NCBI GenBank assembly: GCA_003952965.2
Contig: CM025849.1
Span: 24,880,224-24,944,223, forward strand
Direction: 5' to 3'
From: Morella rubra
Lineage: Eukaryota; Streptophyta; Magnoliopsida; Fagales; Myricaceae
DNA length: 64,000 nucleotides
In this document: positions 11,752 to 21,600 of the stretch, in pieces
Numbering within the stretch: the stretch's first letter is position 1
Layout of the letters: each line of letters begins with the position of its first letter
Translations under genes and position numbers: made by a program
The notes under the pieces: model-generated
What the model was told of the DNA's origin: nothing
Databases searched by the model: none
The model's input: only the letters and a program-made list of their open reading frames with translations

Positions 11752-12532
11752 TGACACAGGTGTGGTCAGCACTGAAGGTCATGATTGAAATTAAAGTTTG
11801 GAATGATTAACGAAGAGTCTATGTTCAGTTATGGCTTGTTGGAAAGCTCTACGAGTCTAGTTTCCAACGCATTAAACAACGTACAATTAGAGTTTTCTAG
11901 ACAAAGTTATGGTAAACTTACCCCAAGGTGGTCCGGCTGGCAGCTAGTTACAAGGTCTAGCGAATTTTGGACGATTTTGCTATTTTTAGCTTGTTCTTTT
12001 GGATTTTCAATATGTCTTTTCATTTCCTAAGAGTCTTTTATGTTTTCTAAGTCTCAATTAATATTTTGGAAGTTGTATTTCTCATTTACTCATGCTTGGA
12101 GGGTTGTTCCAAGCTTTGCTATTTAAACACTTCTCTAGCAATGGAAAAATACAGATTTTGAGTGTTTGTACAACTTGAGCCTTAGGCTACTTTGAAGAAG
12201 GATTTCATCTACAAACTCTTATCCTTCATTGGATTTTGATAGGTGGCAAGTTCTTGCTCTGTATCCATGTTGGATTACATTCGGTGGTGATTTCTGTATC
12301 CCTTTGTGTTCTACTTGGGTGGTGAGCTTATCTATTCAGAGTGTGTGAGTTAGAGTGTGTTCTCGACATTCTGACAAATATCCTGAGATACCCATACACT
12401 TTCCCGACCCTTCTCATCATTATCTGGAGGTCTCATTACTATCCTGCAATATCCATTTCTCCTGAAGCATTCCAACCATCCGAAGGTGCTCACAAGGTGG
12501 CCAGCGCCATTCCCCAGTTAACCCCGGTATCA
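11752..12532 (+). repeat. 3' LTR of the Gypsy chromovirus
   Basis: A purine-rich tract (CTGAGGGAGCA) precedes TGACACAGG at 11752. A TATA-like GCTATTTAAACAC lies near 12118. The end CCCCGGTATCA at 12532 meets LRR gene sequence exactly (GTTGCGATC, the start codon region of piece A-5'). The edges are inferred from TG...CA and from the flanks. Confidence 0.6.
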
Positions 12533-12628
12533 GTTGCGATCTATTTCATTGCATGCATGATTCGCATAGAAAAGGCTCCAGATAGTTCACAAGGGGAAGA
12601 GAAGATCGTGTGGCTCAAAGGCCACCAT
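12533..12628 (-). pseudogene. LRR receptor-like protein, signal-peptide end only (piece A-5')
   Basis: From the ATG at 12628 the reading is MVAFEPHDLLFPL, then a TGA stop, then TIWSLFYANHACNEIDRN in the same frame up to 12533, where the Gypsy LTR begins. This parallels the signal peptide of copy B (MPHFKPNGLFFPM...) and the CNQMDRNSLLSL start of the LRR cap, so the start codon choice rests on three paralogues sharing CAAGAACCATG. Only about 32 codons remain. Its upstream sequence resembles that of B and C. A-3' at 6300-6700 could be the other end of the same gene, but that part looks E-like, so a rearranged chimera is as likely. Confidence 0.75.
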
Positions 12629-12668
12629 GGTTCTTGCTTGATATCTCATACTAGAAAGAAGCATTACT

Positions 12669-12676
12669 TATTTATA
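12669..12676 (-). promoter_or_regulatory. TATA box of LRR piece A-5'
   Basis: CTATAAATA read on the minus strand (plus-strand TATTTATAG). The same box stands at nearly the same distance before the ATG in copies B and C. Confidence 0.65.
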
Positions 12677-13112
12677 GTCATCACCTATGCCAAAATGAGA
12701 GAATGGAACATGCATAGTAGTGGAAGCTTGAAATTGGGTACAGAAACTTTGCGCGTGGTAGTCGCAGGAGATTTGAGTAGAAGAATCAAATGTGCATGTC
12801 AAGGCCATTAATGACCTAGCTAGGTTTGTCTATTGTTCAAAGATTGGCCGGAAGATGAGGAATATTCTGTGCACGGCCAAATTTATAATCCATACCAAAT
12901 TATAGGGTTAAAGAGGACCCAAAGAAAAAGAGAAGATCCCATAAAAAATGTAACCTTGAAGAGTCCTAAGAAAAATATTCTTGAATTTTTAGAAATTTGT
13001 GTGAGACCTAATTTTAATTTAGGCTAACTTTTTTTTTTGGGTCTATTCTCCTTATATTCGCTGTTTATTTTTGAATTACCAAGGAATTTTTCCTTTTTGC
13101 TTTGCTTCATAA
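12677..13112. other. Upstream region of LRR piece A-5', no gene
   Basis: This is the promoter-side flank. GGAATTTTTCCTTTTTGCTT near 13084-13103 recurs upstream of copy B at about 15411-15430, and the part close to the TATA box resembles copy C (28834-28920). No ORF here has a recognisable domain. Confidence 0.5.
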
Positions 13113-13334
13113 GCGTGCATAACCCTATGATAGAACGTGAGGTACTCCTTTCATTTAGGAATTCAATGAAGTCATTAAAGGTTAAAAAAAATTGAATAGG
13201 AACAAAAACAACTATTCATGGGGGCTTTTGATCGATTAACTAAATGACACTTGAGAAACTAAACTAATGACGTATTGTAAAAAGGATCGATTATTGTCAT
13301 ACAGAAAAAAATACATTTATAGTAGCCTTCTAAG
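13113..13334. repeat. Duplicated downstream flank of LRR copy B (pair with 25090-25293)
   Basis: GCATAACCCTA.GATAGAACGTGAGGTACTCC and the following roughly 200 bp are shared with 25090-25293, just downstream of copy C. It shows that each duplication unit included downstream non-coding DNA. Here it abuts the upstream flank of A-5' directly, marking the join between tandem units. Confidence 0.8.
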
Positions 13335-15174
13335 CTATCTGGCCCAAGACACTGCCATTGTTACATAGAGCCGATCTCCTAAGTTTTCAAGAAATTGAAA
13401 ATATGTAATTCTCCAATTGCGGTTAAGAACCAAAGAACCGCAGACTCCCCAAAATCCTGTTATAAAGCCAAGCACCACTGTAATTGGAAACCATGGAATC
13501 CTATGCCACCTACTTTCTGAATCTGAGTTTTCTTGTCTTCATTGCTGTTCACAGTATATGTGCACTCCTTCGGAAGTGGGGCACCACAAAGTCTAGCATT
13601 CCCTTCATAGGCTGAAGGGACCAAAGCTTTGTAGCTGAGTGCTTGAGGGTATGGATCCATAGAGATTATTGTTTGCTACGCTAAACTTAGCTAAGAAATT
13701 CAGACTGGCAAGTGATACTGGTATTTCGCCTGACAACCGATTCGCAGAGAGGTTCAATTTTCCAAGTTTGTGAGCTCTGACATTTGGTTGGAATGTTGCC
13801 TGAGAAGTTGTTATTGCTAAGATCCAATTCTTGAAGCAACTTCAATCGACCAATCTCAATAGGGATTTTGCCACCAAGACTATTGTTGTTAAGGAAAAGT
13901 CCTTGGTAGTAGCCAGACAAAGAATTGTACTGCCCAAAAAGACTACCAAGCATGTTAAAAAGCGGTAAAATCAAAGAGGTATTGTTCTCTAGAGCCTGTG
14001 CTGATATTAATGCTGGCAATGCACATAATTCTTTTGGAAATTCACCAGAGAAGTGGTTATGACAAGTCCAAATGTTTGAGCCTTGGAAGTGTTGAAAACC
14101 AACCGGAATTGAGCCTGTGAAACTATTCTTACCTAGTTGCAAGATTTCCAGCTTCTTTAGATTAGATAACCACGCAGGCAATTGACCAGTCAAGTGGCAT
14201 CCAGAAAGACTCAAGAAACGGACATTTTTGAATCCATCAGAATGAGCTATGCTGTCATCTGTTGGTATTTTCTCTCAAAAAAATTCTTCCAATGGCGACA
14301 ACACTGAGGAACTTGCAACGCATCAGAATATTGATTGCTCCAGTGATATTAGTTAGATTGTTAAAAGAGACTGAGAAAAAAGATAAGAACTGCAATTGTG
14401 ACAATTCAGGTGGGATTTGCCCCTCCAATTGGTTTCCGGAAATTCGAATCGCTCTTAGCAACTTGCATGAGTGAAGGCTTACTGGAAAGTTACCTGTGAA
14501 GTCATTAGCCCCATGTCGAGTACGGTAAGTTGTTGAAGACCGGAGAAATTAAGGGAGGTGATATTTCCTTCAAACAAATTGCTCCGTAAAATTAATTCGA
14601 CGAGATTCGTGCATTTCATCAAAGATTGGGGCAAAGTGCCTGTGAAATTATTGTTGCTGAGATTGAGCTTAGTCAAGTTCCATGCTCGTTGGAGGAATGA
14701 GGATTGGATCGTCCCGTTGAAGTAGTTGCTAGAGATGTCAAATACTTGAATGGAGGCAGGCAAACCCTCATATGAAAATTGGAACGAAAAGTCACCAGCT
14801 AGATAGTTGGAGCTCAAATCAAGGACCGTGAGTTGATTCAGGGACAAAAAGAGTCCTAGTGGGGAGAGTACTAGAAAGTAAATTATGGGAGAGATTAAGA
14901 TAAGACAAATGTGTGAGGTTTCCTAGAAAATGAAATATGTTTCCTGTGAGGCCTTTAGAGGGTAACGAAATATGAGTGACATGACCTCTAGGATCACAGG
15001 CAATACCTTCCCAGTTACAGCAATCGTTGGAAGACCAATTTAAAAGGGGGGAGAGGTGCCAAACGGTAAGGACAAAAGAGAGTTGCGATCCATTTGATTG
15101 CAGGCATGATTCGCATAGAAAAGGCTAAACATTAACATGGGGAAGAAGAGACCATTTGGCTTAAAGTGTGGCAT
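13335..15174 (-). pseudogene. LRR receptor-like protein pseudogene (copy B)
   Basis: The ATG at 15174 opens a signal peptide (MPHFKPNGLFFPMLMFSLFY, then ANHA) followed by CNQMDRNSLLSLPF and an LRR cap (WSSNDCCNWEGIACD in a shifted frame, from an extra base in a C-run near 15053). LRRs follow in pieces at 14847-14479, 14461-14255 and 14214-13687, then a membrane-proximal part at 13660-13460 ([16 protein letters not shown]) and the helix. The likely stop is the TAG at 13335-13337, seven codons before the stop position of copy C. At least five frame breaks make it non-functional. At about 613 codons it is short for the family, which usually has 700-1000 residues. Intact members are plasma-membrane receptors lacking a kinase. 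Confidence 0.9.
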
Positions 15175-15210
15175 GGTTCTTGATTCATATCTCTTACTAG
15201 AAGATATAGT

Positions 15211-15218
15211 TATTTATA
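15211..15218 (-). promoter_or_regulatory. TATA box of LRR copy B
   Basis: CTATAAATAAC on the minus strand, 37 bp upstream of the ATG at 15174. Its sequence and spacing match copies A-5' and C. Confidence 0.65.
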
Positions 15219-15574
15219 GCCGTAACCTATGCAAATGGGAGATTTGAGAAAAAAATAATAATTGGACCCCATCAGGATGTAACCAGCTTGAACATTCCGT
15301 ATTAGATTTTACCTTGAAGTACTAAGAACTATATGAAGAAATCAAAACCTTAAGGGTTAAAATTGACAACTTTCCTGTAATTAATGCACATTGCAAGTCC
15401 TCTTGGCAGACGGAATTTTTCCTTTTTGCTTCGCTATATATGTCAACACTGATTTATACTTCTAAAATTACTTGTCACCTCACCTATTCCCCGTTCTAAT
15501 AACTATTTTGAATAATTGCGCTTTGAAAATGGGATGTGATAAGGAGGGTAGAACTAGTTACAAAATGCCAACTC

Positions 15575-15870
15575 TAGCAGACTTCCTGAGGTAATGAAGA
15601 GAGTAGTGGAAAGAGACTCGAAAGGGTCTAGTTCAGGATTTCTAATTTCTGCAGATTTCATGGTGTTCCGAAGAAAGTGGTGGACAAAGACTCAAAGGAG
15701 TTGCAGGATGCCAAATTTAGTAGACTTCATGATGTTCTAAATAGAGTGGTGGACAAAGACCTGAAAGGGTCTAGCTGGGGGATGTTACCTACAGCAAACT
15801 TCGTGATGTTCTGAAGAGAGTGGTCGACAAAGACTTGAATCACTTGACTAGCTAGTACTTGAGTGGTGGC
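15575..15870 (+). repeat. Imperfect 69-74 bp tandem repeat, array 1
   Basis: Four units carry the core GACTTCATGATGTTCTGAAG followed by AGAGTGGT.GACAAAGACT. Starts near 15581, 15655, 15724 and 15798 give periods of 74, 69 and 74 bp. The core would translate as FHDVLKRVVDKD in one frame, so it may be a remnant of a coding repeat, but the periods are not all multiples of three. Confidence 0.75.
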
Positions 15871-16799
15871 CCAACTGAGCACTATCAAACACGCTCAGGG
15901 GAGTGAACCCAATTTGAAGTTAGCGAGACAATTAATGGTGTTTGCCGGATAGCATATTTTCTCCTCAGATAATTGTTCTTTGATGATGTTGGTTTTATTT
16001 TATTATCTGCCTGTCACCTGTTTAGACTGATTTAGTTGGCTTGTTTTTATTATTGAGATACGCCCCCTCGTGAGGGCATATGTTTTTGTTCTGAGATACA
16101 CCTCCTTGTGAGGCCATAAGTTTCTTTTATTACCTGGGCTAGGCCCATCTTTGTACAGTTACTTAATTTGGTAATTAATATACTTATAGTTACCAAAAAA
16201 AAATCTTTCAATTGCTGATCTTTGCTTGTGAGGGTATATTTGTCATTTAGTACTTGAAGATTGAACTCCTGCACTTGTGGATTTTTGAAATTACGGGACC
16301 ACTGACACGTTAAGTCCCTTCAAATTTCAGAACCACTTAGAGCCATCTTTGGATGAACTTATAAAATCATCTCCTTCTCCCTCTCAAATATTCATTTTCA
16401 CTATAATAAATATAAAAAATTCATTCATATCATATTTCTTCACTATTTCACCAACTCCCATAACCCAAAATTTTGACCATTCCAAAATTTTAGCGCACAA
16501 ACACGAAAGTCAAAGGAATTGGCAAGTGAATCATACAATACAAATAGTATATGCAACATTTATTATAATAATTTTTTTCGTAAAACTCTCCACTCTTTCG
16601 GTAATTTTAGAAACTACTATAAACGAAAAAAGTTTACACTTGACATGTGAAAGGGGGCCAAACATGGCCTATCCACATAATACATCTTTGTGTCCTGTGT
16701 GATTCTTTTGGAAGGATGTGAAGAAATTTTGAATTAAGGGCGGATAATGATTAATTAGGATAATTGCGCTTTCAAAATCGTGAGTCATTTAGGAAGGTA

Positions 16800-17105
16800 G
16801 AACTAGTTACAAAGTGCCAACTACAGTAGACTTCTTGAGGTTATGAAGAACTTGGAAAAAGACTCGAACGGGTGATCATCTATATATTTACAAGACTTCA
16901 TCTTCTACCAACTTCATGATGCTGCGAAGAAAGTGGTTGGCAAAGACTCAAATGGGTTATGGGATGCCAACTTCAGCAAACTTCATGATGTTCTGAAGAG
17001 AGTGGTGCATAAGAAGTCAAGATAGTCTATTTATGAGATTTGCAACTACATCTGACTTCATGAGTTATGGAGAGTGGTTGACAAAGTCTTGAACCACTTC
17101 TACAA
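16800..17105 (+). repeat. Same tandem repeat, array 2
   Basis: The same core (CTTCATGATG.T..GAAGA, GTGGTTG.CAAAGACT) recurs about four times and ends at CTTGAACCACTTC, as array 1 ends at CTTGAATCACTTG. Array plus lead-in was duplicated about 1.2 kb away. Confidence 0.7.
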
Positions 17106-17196
17106 ACAAATGAGTTAATAGGTCATGTTGCCCAGTTTACCCACTCCAAATTCTCCAAAATCTTCTCCATCTCGTCATATTGCTGAGACACGTTCA

Positions 17197-18618
17197 CACT
17201 ACAACAAAATTGCTTTTTTGGGACCGATTTGCAAATTCCATCCCAAAAACTCTTTTGGGACAGATTTCGTACGTCGTGCCATCTGTCCTAGAAACCCCAT
17301 CATGAAAGGTTTTTTGAGACAGAAAAATTGTTCTATCCCAAAAAATACCTTTCCGGGATGGGCTTTTGCTGTCCCAAAAGAATGAGATCTTTCGAACATC
17401 AGTGGACGTAGACGGAAATTTATATGTTCGAACGTCTTCACACGCAAACTATCTAAAACGTTCGATCAATATCCAACGATAATGCCTTGTCGTTTGATAG
17501 CGTACCAAAACGTTCGAACCTCCACTTCAAATAATGTTCAATGATGTTGGAAACTGTTCCAACAGTAATAAAAACTATTTGCTACTGTTCTTAATGCGTT
17601 GCGATGTTCTACATCCTAAATGTTTGAACGGTTTCAGACGGTTGAGAAACACGTTCAATAACGTTCGTACATCGTTCCAATGTTTTATATCCAAAAAGTT
17701 CAAACGGTTTAGAACGGTTTTAGATGGTAATGATTTCTCTGTTAATATCGTGCACACGCATTTACGAATACTGTTTGAAGAAGTTAAAATGATCGACTCT
17801 CGCAACCAACAACGCAAAAGAGCCACAACTATGTTTGAAAACTCTTTTCGCCACCCATCTTTCATTTTTTTCGAGTTTGTTGGTCGCTGTGTTTAGACCC
17901 TGTTCCTATTACAAAGTGTTACTCCTATATTGAGATATTTTTGCTTCTGCTCATTACACGGAATCCGGTTGCCACGTTTGCTCTTAAGGCCAAAATATAA
18001 TTTGAATAGTGCCTAGTGTTTATTCTAGGCACAACGTGGTGATCAAATCTCTATATTTCTCCACTGTTCTGAACTGTTCGCTAGATGAATCCTGTGTCAC
18101 ACGTTCAATAACGTTCGTACATCGTTCCAATGTTTTATATCCAAAAAGTTCAAACGGTTTAGAACGGTTTTAGTAATGATTTCTCTGTTAATATCGTGCA
18201 CACGCATTTTGACGAATAGTAAAATAACTGTTTGAAGGGTCAAGAACACAAATGTTAAAATGATCGAAATTGATCACAGGTTGCAAAACTCTTTTCGTAG
18301 TTGTCTTTTTTTATTTTGTGCTTGTGTTTAATTTCGAATGCTTTAAATATCTTTGGTGGAACTGAATCTGACTGAAGTTTGATATTAGTCATTTTTCCTA
18401 AGGAGATGATTTGACCTTCTGGGCTAATTATTACACAACACAACTCCTATATATGAGATATTCCTTGCTCTGCTAATTTTAGAATGAGTCAATAACTTGA
18501 ATTGAACTGTTTTGTTGCTCATGTTGCACTTAAGGCCAAAAATAATTTGATGTGGTATTTGGATAGTGTTTATTCTTGGCACATGTGTGGTGACAAATCT
18601 CTATTTACTACATTCTAA
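17197..18618 (+). mobile_element. CACTA (En/Spm) element fragment, left end
   Basis: It starts CACTACAACAAAATTGC, the typical CACTA terminus. Subterminal repeats follow: GGGAC/TCCCAA words at 17210-17390 and many ACGTTCGAAC/AACGTTCAA words at 17390-18240, as expected of transposase-binding ends. No transposase domain is seen, so it is non-autonomous or truncated. The right terminus is missing; Copia pol sequence begins at about 18620. Confidence 0.6.
17650..18618 (+). repeat. 450-bp tandem duplication inside the CACTA fragment
   Basis: CACGTTCAATAACGTTCG begins at 17650 and again at 18100. The first 120 bp or so are almost identical, apart from a 4-bp gap (ATGG present only in the first). 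The rest (17775-18090 against 18220-18618) matches only in short exact words such as TTAAGGCCAAAA and AGTGTTTATTCT.GGCAC. Confidence 0.8.
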
Positions 18619-21600
18619 GATCACAAGGCTGACTCTTGACTTTTGGGGATGGTGGCAAAGCCCCTCTACTTGGCATAGGTACAATTGAACTTCCTTGTAT
18701 GCCACCATTTAAAAAAGTTTTATATGTTGATGGACTGAAAACTAATCTACGAGCATAAATCAGATTTGTGATTCTGATTTTGAGGTACCATTTGCCAAGA
18801 ATCTTTGTTTTGTTTTTGATGCTATGGTGTGTGTCTTATGGAAGGTATTCGCACTTTTAATAATAGTTATTGCATCAACCCGAAGTTTAATTTGGATGTA
18901 GCAGTGCGTAGGTTAATGAGATTGATCTCTGGCATCAAAGACTGGGTCACATGAACTATAGAGATCTAACTAAGATTTCACACTAGGACCTAGTTTAAGG
19001 CTTGCCTGAACTAGAAAAGGATGAAAGCTATATTTATGGACCCTGTGAACTAGGAAAGCAAACTCAATGAGCTCACAAAAAGACACATGAGATTTTGAAA
19101 AAATGACTTCTTGAGTTGCTACATATGGATGTCATACCCCGAGCTTTTGTTTAACATAACATGCATTTGTCTGTGAAATACACGTTTGGGTTTAGTAGTG
19201 CTTTAGTGGATAAGTGTATTGATTACATGGTGATTTGGAGATGAATTAGTACTTGATGCATTAATTTCAAAACCTTGATTAGGCTTGATTAAGTGAGAAT
19301 TAGAGTTCACAAGTGAATCTTTTTTTTCAGGATGTTGAGGAGCACGTTTTGAGTCAATTTAATTTTTTAAGCTAGTAGGACGAGTTTTCATCAAAAACCG
19401 AACCACGTGATTTTTATTCTACTAGTAGGTCGGGAGTTCATCCACAGTTCATGGTTCAATTTTGGAGACTTTCTATTTTTCGGAAGCAAGTAGGACGTTT
19501 TATGATTCTCGTTGGAGTATTGATGAAATTTAGCGAAACTTAGCAACTAAGTTTTGGGAAACTTAGCCATTAAGTTATGGAATTTGGCAGCCCTAAAGAA
19601 TGACACATAGCAAGCTAGGAAGCATGACAAATCAAGGCTAGAAGCACGGTGAATCAAGGCTAGAAATAACAACAAAAAGGCTATAACCTAGAGAGCACGA
19701 AGTTTCGAACACCGGGTGAACCGGCGGTGACTCGCCATAGCTACCTAAGTGAATTTCGGCCATAGCCTTGCCTTGCAGCTGCTGTAGGTTGTTAGGTGTC
19801 AAGGGGAGAGAAGTGTAGCCTAGTGACTCATCGAAGCTAGCCTATCTAGGCTGGACACGTGTCGGAATACAACTAGCCGTGTTTTCCTATAAATAAGGGT
19901 AGTTTTCGACCCTTGAAGAGTACACCATTCAATCTGAAATTTTGTGAGTTAAAGATTGAGAGCAAGAGTGAGTGAAGGGGGAGAAAGAGGAGGAAAAAGT
20001 CTAGTAAAGATTCGGCTACAGTAGAGGTAAAGTTAGCTTGGTTATTTTTTATTTTGATTCAAAAATTTTCAAGAGGATTGTGTGAATCTCTTGTGTTTTT
20101 CAAAATTATTCTAGCATCTATTGATGTTGTTCGCGTTCTTCATGTTCTTGTTGTTTTTCGTGTTCTTGATGAAGAACAAGCTCGTCTTTTCAAAATAGTC
20201 TTATTTTTAAAGTTCGATTCATTTTAAAGTTGTTTTTTAACATTTGATCCGTTTCTTTTCAAAAATTTCTCAAAATATGTTTTTCAAAGCTTGAACATAT
20301 TCTTTTGAAGGATTCTTTGTGATTTCAAAACTCTATGTCTTTTGATTATGTCAAAATTTAGTTTTTTTCTACGTGGAGGTTTTAACTGTGAAATCAAGGT
20401 GTTGTTTTTTCCTTCATGACACCTTCCTTTTAAAAATATAATTTCCAAGGGAAGTTAGAGGGTTAAGGTATGGCATATCATGTAATGTATGGGTATTAAC
20501 ATGAGACATGCATACTTAACTTGTTCTTTGAAGTTGTGATAGTACTGTGCATAAGAGGATGTGTACCACATGTTATGGCATCTTGGCCGCTTCATCGTAC
20601 ATGGAAAGATCCTAAATAAGGTACGTATTCTACTCTAGGAGTAATGCTGAAAATACAAGTCGTATTCTACTATGGGAGTAATGCCGCACAATACGGAGGT
20701 CGCATATATCACTCTAGCCCAGTGATTCACTCTGGGAGTGAGACCGTATTTTACTCTAGGAGTAATGCCGCACAATACGAGAGTAATGTTGAAGGGAGGG
20801 GGTTGAAATTTGAAAAGATCATTTTTAAAGAATTGAGTCTTTTCCTTTATTTTCATCTTTCGTTGTGTTATTGAATTGATAAACGAGTTTCTTCAATGTC
20901 TTTTTCATGTTATCGCTATCTATTGTAATAACCACTGGCTTTACTGAGTCATTTGGACTCACTCGTTAATTGTTGTATCTTTAGCAAATGTTTGAGGTTT
21001 ACCTAGGTGAGTATACTAAAGAAATAAGTCATGGTCCTTTTGTTTTGGAGCTAAAATTTGGTGTCTGGGTGACTATGAACCTGGAGGTGGTAGTAGAAGG
21101 AAAAGGACATCACTGGAGTATCCCGAATTCAGATAATGATCTCGGCCAGACTGTAGCTGAGCAGAGTGATATAGAAGACGAGAATTAGGGTTTCTTCAGT
21201 CTTATGTATCGTAGTAGTTAGTTTTTGGTTGTAGTTTTATTTATATGCTTTTGCAGTATGTATGAAGGAAGTTCGGTACTCTTTTTTTTTTACTACAGTA
21301 TAAATAAAAGAGCCTGATCGTGTTCGTTACTTAGAAAAGTTGTTGCTTTAATGATCCTTCCACTAACCGTAACCTCAGTTTAACAATGGCGTGACTATAA
21401 GTAGCACTATAGGTCTTCACGATCTGGGCTATTATAGTGGACCTCATTGGATCATCTAGAACTGATAGCCTAGGTGGAAAGAAATATATCATGATAGTAG
21501 TGGATAACTACTCTCGATTCACCAAGGTGGATCTCTTGAGAGAGAAGTCTAAGGCGTTTAAGCTTGCGAAAGCTTTATTAAGAAAAATTTAATGAAAAGG

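Larger units (their letters stand above)
9705..12532 (+). mobile_element. Ty3/Gypsy chromovirus fossil (CRM/Reina-like) with 3' LTR
   Basis: Parts in order are a CCHC zinc knuckle of Gag (CFKCQGFGHIAYDC, about 9848-9890), a protease region with IIIDGGSCENVV (about 10110-10290), an RT start with YRMSPKENEELQRQVGELL (about 10715-10790), an RT palm end around the YxDD-type site (FNDILVYS, about 10862-10878 and 11333-11350), then VVSSEGIKVDP and the [12 protein letters not shown] RNase H entry (11470-11600), and a 3' LTR. The 5' LTR, most of gag and the integrase are not present here. It is clearly broken, with several breaks. A MITE lies inside RT (10878-11332). Confidence 0.85.
15219..17196. 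other. Intergenic DNA with two tandem arrays
   Basis: The upstream flank of copy B is followed by two related arrays (15575-15870 and 16800-17105). Between them (about 15880-16780) no gene is recognised; the 117-codon ORF at 16349-16702 is AT-rich and domainless. The phrase GATAATTGCGCTTT.AAAAT introduces both arrays. Confidence 0.55.

Noticed and set aside
12341-12811. 156-codon plus-strand ORF
   Set aside because: It runs across the Gypsy LTR end and the antisense of an LRR gene start, so it is a shadow of two unrelated sequences.
15575-15870. CRISPR-like array
   Set aside because: The repeats are contiguous, 69-74 bp and imperfect, with no spacers, in a plant nuclear genome.
16349-16702. 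117-codon plus-strand ORF
   Set aside because: AT-rich, Ile/Phe/Thr biased, no domain, and located in intergenic DNA between two minisatellites.
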